From assembly GCF_030532195.1 (NCBI RefSeq), contig NZ_JAUNLP010000005.1:1-64000 (forward strand): a stretch of 64,000 nucleotides of DNA, written 5' to 3'. The notes below the pieces were generated by a model, which ran no database searches, was not told where the DNA came from, and worked only from the letters and a program-made list of their open reading frames with translations. Made by a program: the position numbers and the translations under genes. The number at the start of each line of letters is the position of its first letter. Positions within the stretch are counted from its first letter, which is position 1. The stretch comes from Corynebacterium sp. Lineage in GTDB: Bacteria > Actinomycetota > Actinomycetes > Mycobacteriales > Mycobacteriaceae. Of this stretch, positions 9,830 to 19,249 are shown one piece after another.

Positions 9830-10501
9830 GTTGAGCTACGCCTCCCCTTCTGGCCCTTCTGGCCGTTCTAGCCTTGGCTGTGTGCCTTCTCGATCCCATC
9901 GCAGTTATACCCGCTCGGGCGGATTGACGGACTTGTAAAAGTACCCCTTTGGCCTGGGTAAAACAATCTGCGAGAGCATTTATCCCCGAAGTTATCCACA
10001 GGCTCTGTGGATAACCCTGGGGAGAACTTGTGAACAACCGAGAAAAGCCCAGGTGAACCCAGGGTAACCCTAAATCACCACTTCAGCGTTTCCTTAAAAC
10101 CGCAGGCCAGACCGGTTGTCAAGTCTATTAATGCAGGTCACGAACCTTTTTAAAAGCTTTTGACCACACCCGGAGTTACTGCCGTCACTATTCGATGTAG
10201 AGCGCTAAGGGAGAATAATTAACGCTAATTTAATGAAAGGCTTTCACTCCGTGGAAAAGTTATCCACTATGAGGACCAACTTTACCCACAGGGTTATCCA
10301 CAGGAATCGTCGTAAAGCTGTGGATAGAATCCACAGGGTATCAACAGCACCTGCACAAAGACCCTAAAACCACGAAAAGCTCCGACCTTTCAAACGTGAA
10401 AGACCGAAGCTTAACGTGTGCTGTTGTCATTGGGCTTAAGGGCACACGACCGCGTCGTGGCTCTCAAGCCGCCGTCAAAGTAAAAACTCTAAACCGCTGA
10501 A
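9830..10501. promoter_or_regulatory. dnaB upstream region with DnaA-box cluster
   Basis: A 672-bp non-coding gap. It holds perfect 9-mer DnaA boxes (TTATCCACA or its complement) at 9992–10000, 10006–10014 and 10294–10302, and one-mismatch boxes at 10260–10268 and 10319–10327, with further partial matches (tttacccaca near 10281). The spacing resembles that at oriC. Because rplI ends at 10502 and dnaB starts at 9829, both leftward, the gap can only serve as the dnaB control region or as a DnaA-binding locus. No gene is seen in it apart from the rplI terminator. Confidence 0.75.
10375..10410 (-). terminator. Terminator downstream of rplI
   Basis: On the minus strand a 14-bp stem (arms 10397–10410 and 10379–10392, including G·U pairs) with a four-base loop is followed by TTTT. 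It lies about 90 bp after the rplI stop and would end the rpsF–ssb–rplI transcript before the dnaB control region. Confidence 0.7.
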
Positions 10502-10954
10502 TTAAGCGGCGACGACCTGTACGGAAACATGCGCGGTGATCTGCGGGTGCAGCGCGATGTCAACGGTGTGCTTACCAAGGGACTTGATCTGGCTCGGAGC
10601 AAGCACGACTGCGCGCTTGTCGATAGCCTGACCGGAAGCCTTGCGAACTGCATCGGCGATGTCACCCTTGGTGACGGAGCCGAACAGCTTGCCAGTATCC
10701 GATGCCTTCACAGCAACGGAGACGTTGTCGAGCGAATCAATCTTCTGCTTGACTTCACGTGCATGGTCGAGGTCGCGGATAGCGCGAGCCTCCTGGGCAC
10801 GACGAATGCCCTCAATCTGCTTTTCTGCGCCGCGGGTGGCAACGATTGCCAGTCCACGTGGAAGCAGGTAGTTACGTCCGTAGCCGGCCTTGACCTCAAC
10901 GATGTCGCCTGCGACACCGAGCTTGTCAACGTCGGCGGTGAGGATCAGCTTCAT
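10502..10954 (-). CDS. rplI: 50S ribosomal protein L9
   Basis: A 150-residue protein of standard L9 length. The N-terminal RNA-binding domain begins [38 protein letters not shown] sequence, the L9 signature, followed by a long connecting helix and a C-terminal domain ending [10 protein letters not shown]9 binds 23S rRNA domain V and supports reading-frame fidelity. It is the last gene of rpsF–ssb–rplI. The rpsR gene usual in this operon in many bacteria is absent here, as in other corynebacteria, where it is elsewhere. A well-placed aaggcaggg precedes the ATG. Confidence 0.97.
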   Translation of the reverse strand: MKLILTADVDKLGVAGDIVEVKAGYGRNYLLPRGLAIVATRGAEKQIEGIRRAQEARAIRDLDHAREVKQKIDSLDNVSVAVKASDTGKLFGSVTKGDIADAVRKASGQAIDKRAVVLAPSQIKSLGKHTVDIALHPQITAHVSVQVVAA

Positions 10955-11050
10955 GATCCCTGCCTTTCGCTGGATATGTCTTTAAAAAGAATGAGAATTG
11001 TGGGTGCTAAATCTGCTGCGAATTAACGCGCTAGCGTGCCTGTACTGGCG

Positions 11051-11614
11051 CTAGAACGGAGGCTCATCGCCACCGAAACCACCGCCTGCCGGAGGTGCCG
11101 AGTTCCACGGATCTTCCGCAGGAGCTCCGCCACCGAAACCGCGATTGGACTGGCCACCCTGGCCACCCTGGTTGCCACCAAAGCCACCGCCGAAACCGCC
11201 ACCGGCGTTTCCACCCTGGCCGCGATTTCCGCCGCCATAGTTTCCACCGCCACGCGGATTACGAGTGACCTGGGCCCGAGCGAACTTCAGGGACGGACCC
11301 ACCTCATCGACCTCAACCTCGAAGACAGTGCGTCGCTCGCCCTGGCTGGTCTCATAGCTGCGCTGGCGCAGACGACCCTGGACGATGACTCGCATGCCCT
11401 TGGAAAGACTCTCAACGGCATTCTCAGCCGCCTCACGCCACAGGCTGCAGCTGAGGAATAGCCCCTCGCCGTCAACCCACTGGCCATCTCGGTACACCCG
11501 TGGAGTCGACGCGACGCGGAAATTCGCCACGGCGGTGCCATTTTGGGTGTACTTCAGTTCCGGATCGGCAACGAGGTTGCCGACGACTGTGATTTGTACG
11601 TCTCCCTGAGCCAT
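11051..11614 (-). CDS. ssb: Single-stranded DNA-binding protein
   Basis: A 187-residue SSB. Residues 1–115 form the OB fold (starting [20 protein letters not shown], with the actinobacterial [15 protein letters not shown]). A Gly/Gln/Asn-rich flexible linker follows from about residue 120. The C-terminal tip GGDEPPF is the acidic peptide that recruits replication and repair partners. It coats single-stranded DNA at forks. It lies 123 bp downstream of rpsF and 96 bp upstream of rplI. The ATG follows ccgaggagaatcaagc, a strong ribosome site. Confidence 0.97.
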   Translation of the reverse strand: MAQGDVQITVVGNLVADPELKYTQNGTAVANFRVASTPRVYRDGQWVDGEGLFLSCSLWREAAENAVESLSKGMRVIVQGRLRQRSYETSQGERRTVFEVEVDEVGPSLKFARAQVTRNPRGGGNYGGGNRGQGGNAGGGFGGGFGGNQGGQGGQSNRGFGGGAPAEDPWNSAPPAGGGFGGDEPPF

Positions 11615-11737
11615 GCTTGATTCTCCTCGGTTGAATTCTGTCGAGCTGATGGTGGGGCTTTGCCCGCTATCCTACGGCTTCCGCACAGACAGCGTGACCG
11701 AAACCAGTCACCGCTATCGCGCGATTAACAACGCAGA

Positions 11738-12025
11738 TTAACGATCAGCCCGCAGCACCTTGGTGCGCAGGATGCTGTCGTTCAGATTCAGACGACGGTC
11801 GAGTTCCAGCACGGTTGCGGACTCGCAGGTCAGGTCGATGACAACGTAGATGCCATCTTCCTTCTTGTTGATCGGGTAGGCGAGGTGGCGCTTACCCCAG
11901 ATGTCCACCTTCTCCACCTTGCCGTTTTCCTTGCGGACAACGTCGAGGTACTTCTCCAGGGACGGGCCTACGGTGCGTTCATCCTGTGACGGATCGATAA
12001 TGATCATTACTTCGTAGTGACGCAC
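11738..12025 (-). CDS. rpsF: 30S ribosomal protein S6
   Basis: S6 of 95 residues starting (M)[19 protein letters not shown] choose the GTG at 12025 because the strong ribosome site AGGAGGTG lies about eleven bases upstream of it; the in-frame GTG/ATG at 12037/12034 sit directly on that site. The rest matches S6: [23 protein letters not shown] and a C-terminus [16 protein letters not shown]6 binds 16S rRNA with S18 in the platform of the small subunit. It is the first gene of rpsF–ssb–rplI. Confidence 0.95.
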   Translation of the reverse strand: MRHYEVMIIIDPSQDERTVGPSLEKYLDVVRKENGKVEKVDIWGKRHLAYPINKKEDGIYVVIDLTCESATVLELDRRLNLNDSILRTKVLRADR

Positions 12026-12220
12026 GGACCTCATCACCTCCTATGGTCTAGTTCTTGTATTTCGGCTACACAGCGTGGGTTGCGGGCACTATCTTTCATG
12101 CCAGCCACTGCATAGCAGGAGGGTCGTTGCGTCAAGCAACCCTGCCAGGCTACCCCAGGAAGAGACATATGTCCTAATCGCGGTACTTCCGTCGGCAAGC
12201 GGAAATGTCGTGGAAGGAGC

Positions 12221-12254
12221 AAAAAAGACGCCCACGGTAACTACCGCGGGCGCC
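12221..12254 (-). terminator. Terminator after the ponA–small membrane protein operon
   Basis: On the minus strand a GC-rich stem of about thirteen pairs with two mismatches (arms 12242–12254 and 12227–12239) is followed by six T residues. It lies about 20 bp after the stop of the 63-residue membrane protein gene. Confidence 0.75.
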
Positions 12255-12275
12255 TGAATTTAAACTGCGCGTTGT

Positions 12276-12467
12276 CTACATCGAAGTTGAGGATGCGTAC
12301 CCCAGTGCAATGATGACCGGAATCACTGTTGCGAACAGGAGCGCCGCCAGGCCAAGTACCCAAATGACGGCCGGCTTCCACTTCTTCATGAAACCCATGT
12401 AGGCCGTACCAAACATCACAAAGCCAAGTGCGACGCTTGCGATGGTGAAGATGACCCAGGAGTCCAC
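12276..12467 (-). CDS. Small two-helix membrane protein
   Basis: 63 residues (GTG start directly abutting the TAA of the upstream penicillin-binding protein gene). Two hydrophobic segments (about residues 4–26 and 33–58) are joined by the basic turn MKKWKP, so the protein is a helical hairpin in the membrane. It is clearly in an operon with the PBP, which suggests a role in cell-wall synthesis, perhaps as a small partner of that enzyme; this is inferred from context only. I do not recognise a named family. Confidence 0.7.
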   Translation of the reverse strand: MDSWVIFTIASVALGFVMFGTAYMGFMKKWKPAVIWVLGLAALLFATVIPVIIALGYASSTSM

Positions 12468-14933
12468 TTACTGGTCACCTCCGGCCGGGGCTTCGCCGCC
12501 GCCAGTATCGGCACCGCCTCCGGCATCACCACCGCCGCCTGCGCCACCAAATCCTGGAATTGGCAGCAGGTCGGCGAGCCCACCACCGGCACCGCCTGCG
12601 CCACCGTCGCCACCCGGAATCGGAATCTCAATTTCCGGTGCAGGTGCCTCAGTGGTCTCCTCCTGAGTCTGCTCCTCAGTCGTTTCCTCCTGGTACTGCG
12701 GCGACTCGTAGGTCTGCTGCGGTGCCGTGTACTGAGGCGCACCGGCGACACCACCGACCGACTCCGGCTGCGAGAAGCTCTCGAAGTCCTTATTGGCCAG
12801 CGCGTTGTCCATGGTGTACTTCCACAGGTCACCCGGAGTCTGAGAACCGTACATGATGCCGCCCGAGCTGTTGTAGAGAGCCGAACCGTCGACATTTCCG
12901 ACCCACACAGCCGTGGACAGCTGCGGAGTCGAACCAATCATCCAGGCATCCTTATTCAGCCCAGAATCGCCCAACTGCGTGGTACCGGTCTTGGCAGCCG
13001 ACGCACGCCCGCCGCTCAGCGGCTTGTTGCTGTATCCGGCAATTGGCTGCATAGCGGAGATGACGTTCGTGGCAACAGCCTTGGAAACACGGCGGTCGCC
13101 GCTACCCTTGTTGGCCTCGTAAATAACTTCGCCCTTGGAGTTTTCAACCTTCTCCACGAAGTGAGTCTCTTGGTAAACGCCGTCGTTGGTCAGCGTGCCC
13201 AGACCGACAGCCATATCCAGCGGACGAGTCAGGTACTGACCGAGCGTGATGCCGTCCTGCGAGTGGCCGTTGTCATCCATCAGAGTCTTTTCCACACCAG
13301 GGATGGACTCCGCCACACCAAGGCGATGTGCCATCTTGGCCGTGTCATCCGGACCATTCTTCAAATCACGCTGGAGGCGAATAAACGGCGTGTTCAGCGA
13401 CTGCTTCAGAGCTTCGTACAGTGGCACGACGCCACCGCCAGCGCCGTCGGAGTTGTACAGCGTGGCGTTACCGGACTGCACTGGCGCCGAGGAGTACTGC
13501 GCACTCAGCGGAATGCCCTGATCCAGAGCTGCTGCCAATGCGAAGATCTTGAAGGTAGAACCAGTCTGCAGACCACTGTTGGCGTAGTCCCAACCAGTCG
13601 GGTCATCACCGCCGTAGTAGGCACGGACTGCACCGGTCTTCGGCTCCACAGAAACAATGGCAGCACGCAGGCCAGTCTCCTGGTCGACGTAATTATCCAT
13701 CGCATCCAGCGCAGCCTGCTGCACCGTCGGATCAATCGTTGTGGTGATCTTCAGACCACCGGTGTTGACCTCCTGCTCGGAAATACCCTTACGCTCCAGC
13801 TCGGCGAGCACCTGATTCTTAATCATCGCTGCCGGGCCCGGCTCCGGCACCTGCTGTGGGGCCAGCGCAGGGTCGATGGTCTCCGGGTACTGCATCGACG
13901 CACGATCTTCCGGCGTGATGACCTTCATTTCCACCAGGCCGTCGAGGACGTAGTTCCAGCGGTGCTCCGCCTCCGGGCGGTTCGTCCACGGGTCAAGTGC
14001 GGACGGACGCTGAATCGAGGCCGCCAGCACGGCGCCCTCCTCGACGTTCAAGTCGCTGATGTCCTTGTTGAAGTACGCCTTAGATGCAGCTGCAATGCCG
14101 TATGCATTACGGCCGAAGTAGATGGTGTTCAAGTAGGCCTCAAGAATCTCGTCCTTGGTCCACTCACGCGCCATCTTCGCCGACATCACCAGCTCTTTGG
14201 CCTTACGAGTAATCGTGCGCTCATTACCCACAACAGCATTCTTGACGTACTGCTGCGTAATGGTCGAACCACCACCGGCGCTGGAGTTACCCGTGATTAC
14301 GCCGAGCGCCGCACGGCCATAACCGGTCAACGAGAAACCGGGATTTGAGTAGAAGTCTCGGTCCTCTGCGGCCAGCACCGCATTGCGCACCGCATCGGGC
14401 ACCTTGTCAATGGTGACATTGCTTCGGTTGCCGCCCTCCGGCACGATGCGGGTTAGTTCCTTTTCACCAGTGCGGTCATAAATAACTGCAATCTGGTTAT
14501 TGGCCAATTCCTCCGGCTCCGGCACGTCAGTCGCCGCATAGGCGACACCGAACACCACAACCGGCAGCAAAATGACCAACACCGCAGCCAACCCCAGCCA
14601 CGCTAAAATGCGTCGCTTGTTGTTGGCGGGCTGTTCCTCTTGCGCCATTGAGTCTTCCTCTTCATGGTCTTCCGGGGCGCTCTGCCCCGCCGTCGACTCC
14701 GATTCGCTTGCCGACGTCATTTCTGGCTCGGCGGCCACATCGTCATTGGTGTCACCGTCTGAACCCAAATCGGTGTTGTCGCTGGACTCGTCGTCAAGCG
14801 AATTGCCGTCGGAGCCTGCGTACGTATTAAAGGAATCAGCGTCTGGCTGATCCCACCACTCACCTGAGCTGGACCCATTGCCCTCGTGAGGGCCGTTGGG
14901 ACCGTCGGGTGTGTCCGGTCGATCGTTGCTCAC
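12468..14933 (-). CDS. ponA: Bifunctional class A penicillin-binding protein
   Basis: 821 residues from the GTG at 14933, which follows agggagagcgccc; a start at 15014 would run into the upstream gene. Order: an acidic cytoplasmic tail of about 115 residues, one membrane helix (LAWLGLAAVLVILLPVVVFG…), a family 51 glycosyltransferase domain with the catalytic Glu in AAEDRDFY and the GGSTITQQ motif, then a transpeptidase domain with TGSTFK (SxxK), SLNTPF (SxN) and KTGTTQ (KTG). The last 100 residues are Glu/Thr-rich, then Gly/Pro-rich, and disordered. It polymerises and cross-links peptidoglycan outside the membrane. It lies just downstream of the DUF5318 gene. Confidence 0.93.
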   Translation of the reverse strand: MSNDRPDTPDGPNGPHEGNGSSSGEWWDQPDADSFNTYAGSDGNSLDDESSDNTDLGSDGDTNDDVAAEPEMTSASESESTAGQSAPEDHEEEDSMAQEEQPANNKRRILAWLGLAAVLVILLPVVVFGVAYAATDVPEPEELANNQIAVIYDRTGEKELTRIVPEGGNRSNVTIDKVPDAVRNAVLAAEDRDFYSNPGFSLTGYGRAALGVITGNSSAGGGSTITQQYVKNAVVGNERTITRKAKELVMSAKMAREWTKDEILEAYLNTIYFGRNAYGIAAASKAYFNKDISDLNVEEGAVLAASIQRPSALDPWTNRPEAEHRWNYVLDGLVEMKVITPEDRASMQYPETIDPALAPQQVPEPGPAAMIKNQVLAELERKGISEQEVNTGGLKITTTIDPTVQQAALDAMDNYVDQETGLRAAIVSVEPKTGAVRAYYGGDDPTGWDYANSGLQTGSTFKIFALAAALDQGIPLSAQYSSAPVQSGNATLYNSDGAGGGVVPLYEALKQSLNTPFIRLQRDLKNGPDDTAKMAHRLGVAESIPGVEKTLMDDNGHSQDGITLGQYLTRPLDMAVGLGTLTNDGVYQETHFVEKVENSKGEVIYEANKGSGDRRVSKAVATNVISAMQPIAGYSNKPLSGGRASAAKTGTTQLGDSGLNKDAWMIGSTPQLSTAVWVGNVDGSALYNSSGGIMYGSQTPGDLWKYTMDNALANKDFESFSQPESVGGVAGAPQYTAPQQTYESPQYQEETTEEQTQEETTEAPAPEIEIPIPGGDGGAGGAGGGLADLLPIPGFGGAGGGGDAGGGADTGGGEAPAGGDQ

Positions 14934-14944
14934 GGGCGCTCTCC

Positions 14945-15319
14945 CTAGTTTTCTGACTGATCTCGAGCTGCCTGAAGTGTCCGGGTCAGGAAACTCCACT
15001 TGCAGTCCGGGCACACCTCAACTTCTTTGACGGTGCACGAACCGTATTCACTAACTATTGCTGATAATTCTTTTTCACTACAAGCAGAGCCGGAACGACG
15101 GCCCAAGTTTTCTCCGAATATCCAGAATACGAGGTGGAGGTCATCTTTGCGACATACTGGGCACGTGTACTGGGACTTTCTGCCATGAAACCGCGCTGCA
15201 GCAACCAATCGCGCATCGGCATCACAAATAGATTTCCGGGAGATCTCCCCTGCCCGCCATTGCTCCAACAACTGCTTTTTCTGCAAGGAGTGATCAATCT
15301 CGCCCTGCCATTTCATCAC
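14945..15319 (-). CDS. DUF5318 zinc-ribbon-like protein
   Basis: 124 residues, matching the actinobacterial DUF5318 family in length and in the pair of cysteine knuckles CPVC and CPDC, which would hold a zinc ion. It begins MMKWQGEIDHSLQKKQLL; either Met may be used. Function is unknown. It is 11 bp upstream of the class A PBP and so is likely co-transcribed with it, an arrangement kept in related genomes. It is probably a cytoplasmic protein. Confidence 0.8.
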   Translation of the reverse strand: MMKWQGEIDHSLQKKQLLEQWRAGEISRKSICDADARLVAAARFHGRKSQYTCPVCRKDDLHLVFWIFGENLGRRSGSACSEKELSAIVSEYGSCTVKEVEVCPDCKWSFLTRTLQAARDQSEN

Positions 15320-15551
15320 TGGGTCAGATTAGCAGGTACGACGTCGCACATTTCACCCCCGCTTTATCGGTAAACCCTAACCCCCGGAGGGTTTGAATCA
15401 CCGTTAGTGATGAATATAGGTATAGCGTCACGCTCGTTACCTCTAGTGCGCGCGCGTCCACGATATTGAGACGAATCAGTATTAGGACGGACCGCGACTG
15501 CGAGGTCAGAAACCTCCGAGCACTAATTTAAGTTTCAAGGAGAAGTACTAA

Positions 15552-16634
15552 ATGAGTTCAATTCGCGTCGCCATCGCCGGCGTGGGCAACTGTGCATCCT
15601 CGCTGGTGCAGGGTGTCCAGTTCTACCGCGATGCCAAGCCGGATGAGACCGTTCCAGGCCTCATGCACGTTGTCTTCGGCGACTACCACGTCAACGACAT
15701 CGAGTTCGTCGCTGCATTCGATGTTGATGACAAGAAGGTCGGCAAGGACCTCTCCGAGGCCATTGTTTCCTCTGAGAACTGCACCATCAAGATTGCCGAC
15801 GTTCCGACTCTCGGTGTCGAGGTTCAGCGTGGCCCGACCCTGGACGGCGTTGGCAAGTACTACAGCGAGACCATCGACCAGTCTCCGGCTGAGGCCGTGG
15901 ATGTCGTCCAGGCACTGAAGGATTCCAAGGCTGACGTCCTGGTCTCCTACCTTCCGGTCGGCTCCGAGCAGGCCGACAAGTTCTACGCTCAGTGCGCCAT
16001 CGACGCAGGCGTTGCATTCGTCAACGCTCTGCCGGTCTTCATCGCTTCCGACCCGGAGTGGGCCAAGAAGTTCGAAGACGCTGGCGTTCCGATTGTCGGC
16101 GACGACATCAAGAGCCAGGTCGGCGCAACCATCACCCACCGCGTGATGGCCAAGCTGTTCGAAGACCGCGGTGTTCGCCTCGAGCGCACCCTGCAGCTCA
16201 ACGTCGGCGGCAACATGGACTTCAAGAACATGCTCGAGCGCGAGCGTCTGGAGTCCAAGAAGATCTCCAAGACTCAGGCTGTGACCTCTAACCTCACTGG
16301 TCCGCTGGCTGGCAAGATCGACGACCGCAACGTCCACATTGGCCCGTCCGACTGGGTCGATTGGCTCGATGACCGCAAGTGGGCCTACGTCCGCCTCGAG
16401 GGCAAGGCCTTCGGCGAGGTGCCACTGAACCTGGAGTACAAGCTCGAGGTCTGGGACTCCCCGAACTCTGCCGGCATCATCATCGACGCTCTCCGCGCCG
16501 CCAAGATTGCCAAGGATCGCGGCATTGGTGGCCCGGTCTACGCCGCTTCCTCCTACCTGATGAAGTCCCCGCCGAAGCAGCTGCCGGACGATGTCGCCCG
16601 CGCTGAGCTGGAGGCCTTTATCGCTGGCGAGTAA
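15552..16634 (+). CDS. ino1: Myo-inositol-1-phosphate synthase
   Basis: A 360-residue actinobacterial-type inositol-3-phosphate synthase. The N-terminal Rossmann motif [14 protein letters not shown] binds NAD. Conserved internal segments include [31 protein letters not shown] and [25 protein letters not shown]. It turns glucose 6-phosphate into inositol phosphate, which feeds phosphatidylinositol, lipomannan/lipoarabinomannan and mycothiol. The ATG follows caaggagaagtactaa. It is divergent from DUF5318 and ends at a strong terminator, so it is likely monocistronic. Confidence 0.96.
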   Translation: MSSIRVAIAGVGNCASSLVQGVQFYRDAKPDETVPGLMHVVFGDYHVNDIEFVAAFDVDDKKVGKDLSEAIVSSENCTIKIADVPTLGVEVQRGPTLDGVGKYYSETIDQSPAEAVDVVQALKDSKADVLVSYLPVGSEQADKFYAQCAIDAGVAFVNALPVFIASDPEWAKKFEDAGVPIVGDDIKSQVGATITHRVMAKLFEDRGVRLERTLQLNVGGNMDFKNMLERERLESKKISKTQAVTSNLTGPLAGKIDDRNVHIGPSDWVDWLDDRKWAYVRLEGKAFGEVPLNLEYKLEVWDSPNSAGIIIDALRAAKIAKDRGIGGPVYAASSYLMKSPPKQLPDDVARAELEAFIAGE

Positions 16635-16665
16635 AAGCCGCCTTAAACTTGACGCCTTATAAGGT

Positions 16666-16699
16666 ACGGAGTCCGCTTTGTGCGGGCTCCGTTCTTTTT
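16666..16699 (+). terminator. ino1 terminator
   Basis: An 11-bp stem (arms 16666–16676 and 16682–16692) with the loop tttgt, followed by ttcttttta. It lies about 30 bp after the ino1 stop. Confidence 0.9.
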
Positions 16700-17041
16700 A
16701 TGCGTTCTTTTTATCTCTCGAGCACACGCAAGCCCCATGTAAGATGAGGCTGCCCTAATCTACTGCTCGTGGCTGATTGTGCTGGCTCCACCCAAAAGGG
16801 CAGCTGCCGACAGCACCTAACAGGTTTCCAATTTTTTAGATGTGACAACTTCGAAAGTTTTGACTACTTCCATAAATTGGATTCACTCTGGTAGGTTTCT
16901 CCATCTGCCTGCACAAATGGATTTTCCATGTTAAATCGAAATTGATTTCACTAAAAAAATTAGCAGTTGTACAAAAATAAGTAGGCAGTCAAAGACATTT
17001 CGTATTGGCAACTAGCACTGTTCGCATATAACATCGTCGCT
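16700..17041. promoter_or_regulatory. AT-rich upstream region of the MarR gene
   Basis: A 342-bp gap with no gene. It is unusually AT-rich from about 16830 to 17040. It contains the short inverted repeat AACTT-CGA-AAGTT at 16847–16859, a candidate operator for the MarR protein, which often controls itself. No ribosome site is obvious before the ATG at 17042. Confidence 0.4.
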
Positions 17042-17533
17042 ATGACAAATAACTCGGGCTCTATTGGCACACCTGATGCCACTACTCCACTGTCGCTAGC
17101 AAAGCGCCTACGCCCTCTTCTGACCCGCGCAGAACTGCTCTACAGCCGCCGTTCTTCCGAGTCTCAGCTCAGCCGCGCTCAGCTATCCATCATGATGACG
17201 CTCAACACCCTCGGCCCCTGCCGCATTAGCCAGCTGGCAGAAGCTGAGGCTATCCGCATGCCCACCGCCTCCAATGCAGTGCACCACCTTGAGGTCGCCG
17301 GCATGGTTGAGCGCGTGCGGGACAGCAAGGACCGCCGTGGCGTGCGCGTTGAACTGACTGAAAAAGGTCGCGATGAGCTGCAGCGCGTCTCTGATGAGCG
17401 CGATCAGCAGATGGCTGAGATGTTCAGCAGCTTGTCCCCGGAGGAGCTGGAGTTCGGCGCCGGCCTGGAATCCATCTTGACCAAGGTGCTGGAGAACTAC
17501 CCGGAGCATAAGAACGGCGCTGCGGGAATCTAG
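17042..17533 (+). CDS. MarR-family transcriptional regulator
   Basis: 163 residues with the MarR winged-helix layout: an N-terminal dimer helix, LSRAQLSIMMTLNTLGPCRISQLAEAEAIRMPTASNAVHHLE as the recognition helices, and the wing VRDSKDRRGVRVELTEKGRDEL with its typical D-x-R-x-x-R-V. C-terminal helices complete the dimer. It is a DNA-binding regulator that likely responds to a small molecule or stress. The downstream universal stress gene starts 146 bp later and is a plausible target. In C. glutamicum the MarR-type regulator MalR lies in the same neighbourhood as ino1, so this could be its orthologue; I cannot test that here. Confidence 0.85.
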   Translation: MTNNSGSIGTPDATTPLSLAKRLRPLLTRAELLYSRRSSESQLSRAQLSIMMTLNTLGPCRISQLAEAEAIRMPTASNAVHHLEVAGMVERVRDSKDRRGVRVELTEKGRDELQRVSDERDQQMAEMFSSLSPEELEFGAGLESILTKVLENYPEHKNGAAGI

Positions 17534-17679
17534 CCTTTTCTTCGCCTTCTAACTCCATGGGCAGGGTACATAGGTTTAACGGCTAGTTCACCTCGTTTTA
17601 TATATGGTCGCTTATCCACGTAGGCTATTAACCAGAAGCACCCCTTGGATGTATCTGGTTAATCACAGGAGGATTAGCG

Positions 17680-18612
17680 ATGGCTTCTCGCCCGCTTCGA
17701 ATTATGATTGCGTGGCGCCCGGGCGAATACGGTACGGAAACCTTGGCCTACGCCGCCTGGTTAGCCCGTACCACGAAGGTTCAAATTCGCGTCGTCAGCG
17801 CCCTGTCTCGCGGTTGGCCGCTGACCTCACTGGCACGCCTGAGCACTAATGACTCCTGGGTCGCCCAGGAGACCGACGCCCTGCAAAAGATCATCAAGGA
17901 TGAACTGAAGCTTGCGGGTCTGCGCAAGGGGATGCTTGACGACGAAGCCGTGCGAATCATCGAATCCTCCAGCGAGTCCACGACCATCTGTAACGAGGCC
18001 GAAGAATTCGGTGCCGACATGGTTCTTCTCGGCACCCGTCGGAGCAGTACCAAGGACTGGTCGGCCAAGGGACGTGGACGTTTTATCGCCGGCTCTACCT
18101 CCGATGCGTTGCTGCATTATTCACCTATCCCGCTGGGGTTGGCCATCCCGGGCGGCAAGCTTTCCAAGCATGGTGTGACTCGTGTGAGTGTCTGCTACAT
18201 CGACACGCCGCAGTCTCACCACGCACTGAATAAGGCTGCTGACCTGGCATATAACTGGGAAGTCCCACTGCGCTTGGTGTCCTTTACGCCGCGCGGTGCC
18301 ACTATGTACCCAACCGAAAATGGCTTTGGCCCCTCTTCGGATCTGATGATTGAGTGGCGCGAGCAGGCCATGGGTCTGCTAGACCGCGGTATTGACCGCG
18401 CGCATACCCGCTACCCGGATTTGCCCATCGATGGGGAAGTGGCCTCCGGAAACGGCTGGGAAGAAGCAATCCATTCCATCAAGTGGAAGAAGGGCGACCT
18501 GCTGGTGCTGGGCTCCTCCACGCTTGGACCATTTGGCCGAGTCTTCATTGGCTCGTCCACCAACCACATTGTTCGCCACAGCCCGGTGCCAATGCTGATT
18601 ACTCCGGCCTAG
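17680..18612 (+). CDS. Tandem universal stress protein
   Basis: 310 residues containing two Usp domains, about 1–150 and 165–310. The second ends VLGSSTLGPFGRVFIGSSTNHIVRHSPVPMLI, the G-x2-G-x9-G-(S/T)-type nucleotide-binding signature; the first has the weaker equivalent LGTRRSSTKDW…GSTSDALLHYSPIPL. Proteins of this type bind ATP and help survival under stress or growth arrest. The ATG has a textbook cacaggaggattagcg. It follows a MarR-type regulator on the same strand. Confidence 0.9.
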   Translation: MASRPLRIMIAWRPGEYGTETLAYAAWLARTTKVQIRVVSALSRGWPLTSLARLSTNDSWVAQETDALQKIIKDELKLAGLRKGMLDDEAVRIIESSSESTTICNEAEEFGADMVLLGTRRSSTKDWSAKGRGRFIAGSTSDALLHYSPIPLGLAIPGGKLSKHGVTRVSVCYIDTPQSHHALNKAADLAYNWEVPLRLVSFTPRGATMYPTENGFGPSSDLMIEWREQAMGLLDRGIDRAHTRYPDLPIDGEVASGNGWEEAIHSIKWKKGDLLVLGSSTLGPFGRVFIGSSTNHIVRHSPVPMLITPA

Positions 18613-18694
18613 TCTCCGGCACAGTCCGGCCTACGATAGCAGGCAGTGGTCAATAAACAAGCGAATCATGTGACAGAAAGGGCGAGAGTAGCAG

Positions 18695-19096
18695 ATGGTC
18701 GACAATTCTCCCGAACGTGAAGAGGACGAGCTGCTCGAAAGCCTCGAGCGGAGCATGTATTCCGGTCGACGAGCCTATATCTACACCGGAGCAGTCGTCG
18801 GCATCACACTGCTCGCTGGCCTGATTATCGGCATCGCCGGCGCCGTTGTCGGTGGTCCCACCTGCGATGCAGGTAAATCTTCCTTCATTTGCTCACGCAC
18901 ATGGGAGATTCTTTTCCCCGTGGTACCGGCCGTGATTTCTCTGGTCGGCTGCATTTACGGATTCTGGCAGACCTATGTGGAATGGAAGCATTTCCGCAAT
19001 TGGCGCCCATGGTTGGCGATGTGCTGGGTATTGATGCCTTTCACCCTGATGTGGATGCTCTCCACGTTCGGCATTCTCATCCTGGGCGTGCAGTAG
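18695..19096 (+). CDS. Small integral membrane protein, function unknown
   Basis: 133 residues. An acidic N-terminus (EREEDELLESLERSM) is followed by three hydrophobic helices, about residues 28–52, 70–90 and 105–130. Two cysteines (CDAGKSSFIC) lie in the loop between helices 1 and 2, likely outside the membrane, where they could form a disulfide. The ATG at 18695 follows gaaagggcgagagtagcag. It lies 82 bp after the universal stress gene. I do not recognise a family. Confidence 0.7.
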   Translation: MVDNSPEREEDELLESLERSMYSGRRAYIYTGAVVGITLLAGLIIGIAGAVVGGPTCDAGKSSFICSRTWEILFPVVPAVISLVGCIYGFWQTYVEWKHFRNWRPWLAMCWVLMPFTLMWMLSTFGILILGVQ

Positions 19097-19249
19097 CGCC
19101 CCAACCTATACGAAACCCATACGACGCCTATGCGACAAAGTGTCGGGTTTATGGCAATTTCGAGCCGATTTTAGGCATCAAACTGCTATAAACTCCGACA
19201 CTTTCTTGTGGTCACATTGGTCGATATGACCAACATGGCCACTGCCTGC

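Noticed and set aside
15320..15551. Possible structured RNA upstream of ino1 with C-rich runs
   Set aside because: C runs near 15352 and 15380 recalled 6C RNA, but I could not form the two required C-rich hairpins.
17612..17620. TTATCCACG before the universal stress gene as a DnaA box
   Set aside because: Isolated one-mismatch copy without neighbours.
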